Positions 61,353-64,000 of a stretch of 64,000 nt of DNA are shown piece by piece (positions within the stretch are counted from its first letter, which is position 1; the number at the start of each line of letters is the position of its first letter). The notes below the pieces were generated by a model. The model was not told the DNA's origin. It did not search any database and saw only the letters and a program-made list of their open reading frames with translations. The translations under genes and the position numbers were made by a program. The DNA is from Rhytidiadelphus loreus (lineage: Eukaryota; Streptophyta; Bryopsida; Hypnales; Hylocomiaceae), in contig OX344762.1 of the NCBI GenBank assembly GCA_947034895.1, positions 76,254,981 to 76,318,980 of the forward strand, given 5' to 3'.

Positions 61353-61761
61353 AGGTCGAGACACCCATTATCGTTCTGCAGCCCAATTCCATCAATAGAC
61401 CAGCCCAATTCCGTCACCAACTTTGGACCCAATTCCGCCTAAAATCCCCCCCAATTCCCTTTCTTTTATGACAAAATCAGGGATTTTATGACAACGAGGG
61501 TTTACGTGTCACTCCATTAATAGAGAATATATATTACTTGATTAGGCGGTAATGGGTTGTTTAGAGGACAATTTTGACCTCACTCTATAAGTGGTTTTGT
61601 AATTTCAGGACTGACCACTTCAAAAATTCACAGAAATTACAGTTTTAATCGGAAAATTATAATTCCACTTGGGTTTGATCCGTGAAACAAAAACACACCT
61701 CTGAAAAATATGTGCCCTTCTTGAAATTAACCCCAAGATGGGGTGATAGGTAGTTCTACCT
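61353..61761. mobile_element. 409 bp element with TA target duplication, two empty sites
   Basis: Unit C reads GAGAATA|AGGTCGAG ... TTCTACCT|TACTGCCAG. Unit A (about 26.165 kb) reads GAGAATACCGCCAG and the decayed unit (about 40.077 kb) GGAATACCGCCA, both uninterrupted. TA is thus duplicated, as for Tc1/mariner elements. The inverted ends match only loosely (12 of 18). CCCAATTCC recurs about five times near 61.38-61.46 kb. No coding capacity. Confidence 0.7.
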
Positions 61762-64000
61762 TACTGCCAGTTTGCAAAGGAACAGCTTGCTGACACTGTT
61801 TCCAAGATCATGGGACCATCCAGTACGTATCGATGGGCCAATTCCCTCGGACATTGAGCCCCACTCACACCTGTAGATTCCAGAAAATAGGCATCTCTGT
61901 GCACTTTTGTAAGGTGATTTCTTGAGTATTTACAATTGAAAATCATGAAAAAAAAAAAATTTATTAATTTTTTTGGACAAGACATGTAGTTACTATGAAT
62001 TTTCAAAGCCAAAACTCCCTAGACCACTAAAACCATCACATAGCTTGGTCATAAAATCAAAATCTAGAGATTGAGCAATCCACCAATTACAATTTAAGTA
62101 TAGGGATTGTTTGATTGCACTTTTGGGGACACTTTCAATAGAAAGTTTACTTGTCACAAATTCATACATTGACAATTTTGAGTGCCTTCACCTTAATCTT
62201 TGTCAAAGAGAAGTGAAGTTCCCTTTGACATCAACCAAATTGCACTTATATTGTACACTACACAAAGTTGGAGTCACCACATGTAAAAAAACAATCAATT
62301 GGTAAACTAGACAATTAAAGCAAGCAATGCCAAGCCTACACCTTGCTAAATTATAAGAGGATGAGGCAAACTTTACGGTAGACAAAATCAAAATGGACCG
62401 GCCTAGCTACCCTATTTGATTGTACTCTAGCACCCCATGGTCGTGCTCTTGTCATCAATACATGCCTTTTTGTCACTAATAGCACCTCAACAATTTAGCA
62501 TTGTGGGCACCATTAATTTCCTCAACCACTCATTTCCCATTTTCTTTGCAAGCAATTTGGGTTGCAAATTAAGGATCACTAGTGTCAATTACGGATGCTG
62601 AATTTTATCAATTGGTTTAGAACTTATGTCCAAGAAAGTAAATTTAATGTATTCTTTGGCTTGAAGGGGGACACTTTCAATAGAAAGTGTACTTGTGAGG
62701 AATTCATACATGGATAATTTTGAGTGTTTTCACCTTAATCTTTGTCCAATGAAAGTGAAGATCCCCCTTTGCCCTCAACCAAAATACACTTGTATACTAA
62801 ACTAAGTTGGAGTGACTTGCAAAAAATAATCAATTCGTAAACTAGACAAAGTAAGCCTGCACCTTGCTAAGTTACAAGAGGATCAAACACACTTTATGGT
62901 AGACAAAATCAAAATGGACCAACCTAGGTGTACTATTAGTGACCCTTACTCTTGTTGTCAATACATGCATTTTCATCACAAGTAGCACCTTTGTCAACAA
63001 TGTCAGCACCATTGATTTTCGCAACCATTAATTTTCTATTTTCCTTACAAACAATTGGGGTTGCAAACCAAGGATCATTCATTGGTGTCAATTAGAGATG
63101 CTCCCCAATCATGAAATCAACGATGGTGGAATTCTAAAACTTAACCAAAACATTCCCTTTCACTCTTGCAAGTTGCAAATCTTTGCAATGGATGAAGCTT
63201 GGACTTTAACTAAACTTTAGTTCCCAACTTAGCTTCCATCTCTATTCCAACTTCCTTGTCTTGTCATCAAAGGGAGCGATATTGTACAAATTCTCAATAA
63301 GCTTATTCACCCTTAAGCACTCCAAAGTCTATGTTTGGGATGATCAATGGAAGGCTTGAAGGCATTGGTATGTTTGTCCAACTAACCTCTCATTCATCCA
63401 ATGTAATATTTGAATCTTAAAAAGACAACCTTTTCTTTAAGACTAGTTTCATGAAATTGCAGTAATCAATATATACCTACACAAAGATATAAGAAAAAAT
63501 GTGAAAAGATCCAAACAAGATCGAGGCATTAAGGGGTTAATTCCTTTTTCTAATACTTCATCCAATTTGAGGAGAGTCTAAGAATGTTTGCACGCATAGG
63601 TAGGAAGGCCAACATAATTATGATTTGTTCAGCTCTACTTTCAAAGTGTCTTGAAGTTGAACAATCAATTCTTTTTGAGCTATTTTGGGAGGATGAAGGT
63701 GAGTTGTTGAGGAAATGGCCATTGGACAAAAAAAATGAGTCTAAGATTGTATATTCCCAGGTCACAATTGGTTTCAGTTTATTTCATTTGTGAGAAGGAA
63801 TTTTGAGAAGCTTTTTTGATTCAAGAAATGAATCCCTTAATATTGCCTTAAGGATGCTAAAGGTAAAGAGTGACCAAAAATCATATCACCTTTGGTGAAG
63901 TACCTAGCTTGCTAATAGGTCTTGTTTTTTGAGGTTCATGTAATGCTCCACTCACACTTTAAGTTTCATGTTCCTTCAATTGAGTTGGACTTCATGCCAA
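61762..64000. other. Upstream part of unit C, continuing past the window
   Basis: It aligns with 37.6-39.2 kb. A segment of about 550 bases is tandemly duplicated: the CACTTTCAATAGAAAGT ... CACCTTAATCTTTGTC block occurs at 62.13-62.21 and again at 62.67-62.76 kb, once only in units A and B. The alignment is still running at base 64000. Confidence 0.5.
62936..63082 (-). CDS. Small ORF, 48 residues, paralog broken in unit B
   Basis: ATG at 63082 to TAA at 62938-62936 encodes a peptide starting MNDPWFATPIVCK and ending CDENACIDNKSKGH, with three cysteines. In unit B (about 38.06-38.23 kb) the ATG is GTG and a frame change introduces an early stop, yet the second half stays protein-like (MVAKINGVDIADTGAACDKNAC). 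It may be a last exon of an older gene of the repeated unit. No family recognised. Confidence 0.25.
   Translation of the reverse strand: MNDPWFATPIVCKENRKLMVAKINGADIVDKGATCDENACIDNKSKGH

Noticed and set aside
60647..61432. 261-codon minus-strand open frame over the kinase C leader
   Set aside because: The frame is not preserved in units A and B, where indels of one to four bases break it, and it spans the inferred leader exon and introns.

Overview
This is a stretch of eukaryotic nuclear DNA, almost certainly from a land plant and most likely a bryophyte such as a moss. Three things support that. A 12-exon gene with short introns (9.6-12.7 kb) encodes a plant-type three-RRM protein matching, from memory, the family of Arabidopsis AT4G36960. 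A TIR-domain gene has no NB-ARC or LRR part. The intergenic DNA is long, AT-rich and full of degraded repeats. The species call is inference; the plant call is firm. No CRISPR, rRNA, operon structure or bacterial feature was seen, and no tRNA was recognised.

Layout. At 0.3-0.9 kb lies a terminal exon of an unknown gene. At 1.7-3.2 kb, minus strand, is a two-exon gene with two consecutive TIR-type domains. 3.3-8.3 kb is AT-rich and holds a small CACTA-type MITE. At 8.4-8.8 kb (minus) is a possible truncated or frameshifted gene start, head to head with the RRM gene. 12.8-21.2 kb is repeat-rich, with a long AT microsatellite and a GC-richer patch at 17.7-18.8 kb.

From 21.3 kb onward the window is dominated by a dispersed tandem family. 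Three paralogous protein-kinase genes (A 21.5-22.8, B 34.5-35.9, C 58.5-59.8 kb, all minus) each sit inside a duplicated unit that also carries a conserved 5' leader with two related non-coding exon cassettes and several kb of upstream DNA. Units B and C align from about 31.7 and 53.6 kb to 39.2 and 64.0 kb, and C runs off the window. Decayed upstream pieces of further units lie at 39.8-40.5 and 51.6-53.6 kb. Because the units are paralogous, each gives an empty site for insertions in the others. This resolves three DNA elements with inverted ends: a 727 bp element with a 4 bp target duplication (its sister copy is at 30.9-31.6 kb), a 1,241 bp element and a 409 bp element.

Between the units lie gene relics: an importin-beta pseudogene (28.1-29.4 kb, introns kept), a broken multi-exon gene resembling FANCD2 (41.9-43.2 kb) and a receptor-kinase fragment (44.1-44.4 kb). 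44.4-50.4 kb is diverged non-coding repeat.

The genes do not form a pathway. The biology worth following is the lineage-specific kinase family: intact catalytic Lys, HRD and metal-binding Asp, but DFE instead of DFG and an unusual catalytic segment in every copy. The dual-TIR gene is the second candidate.
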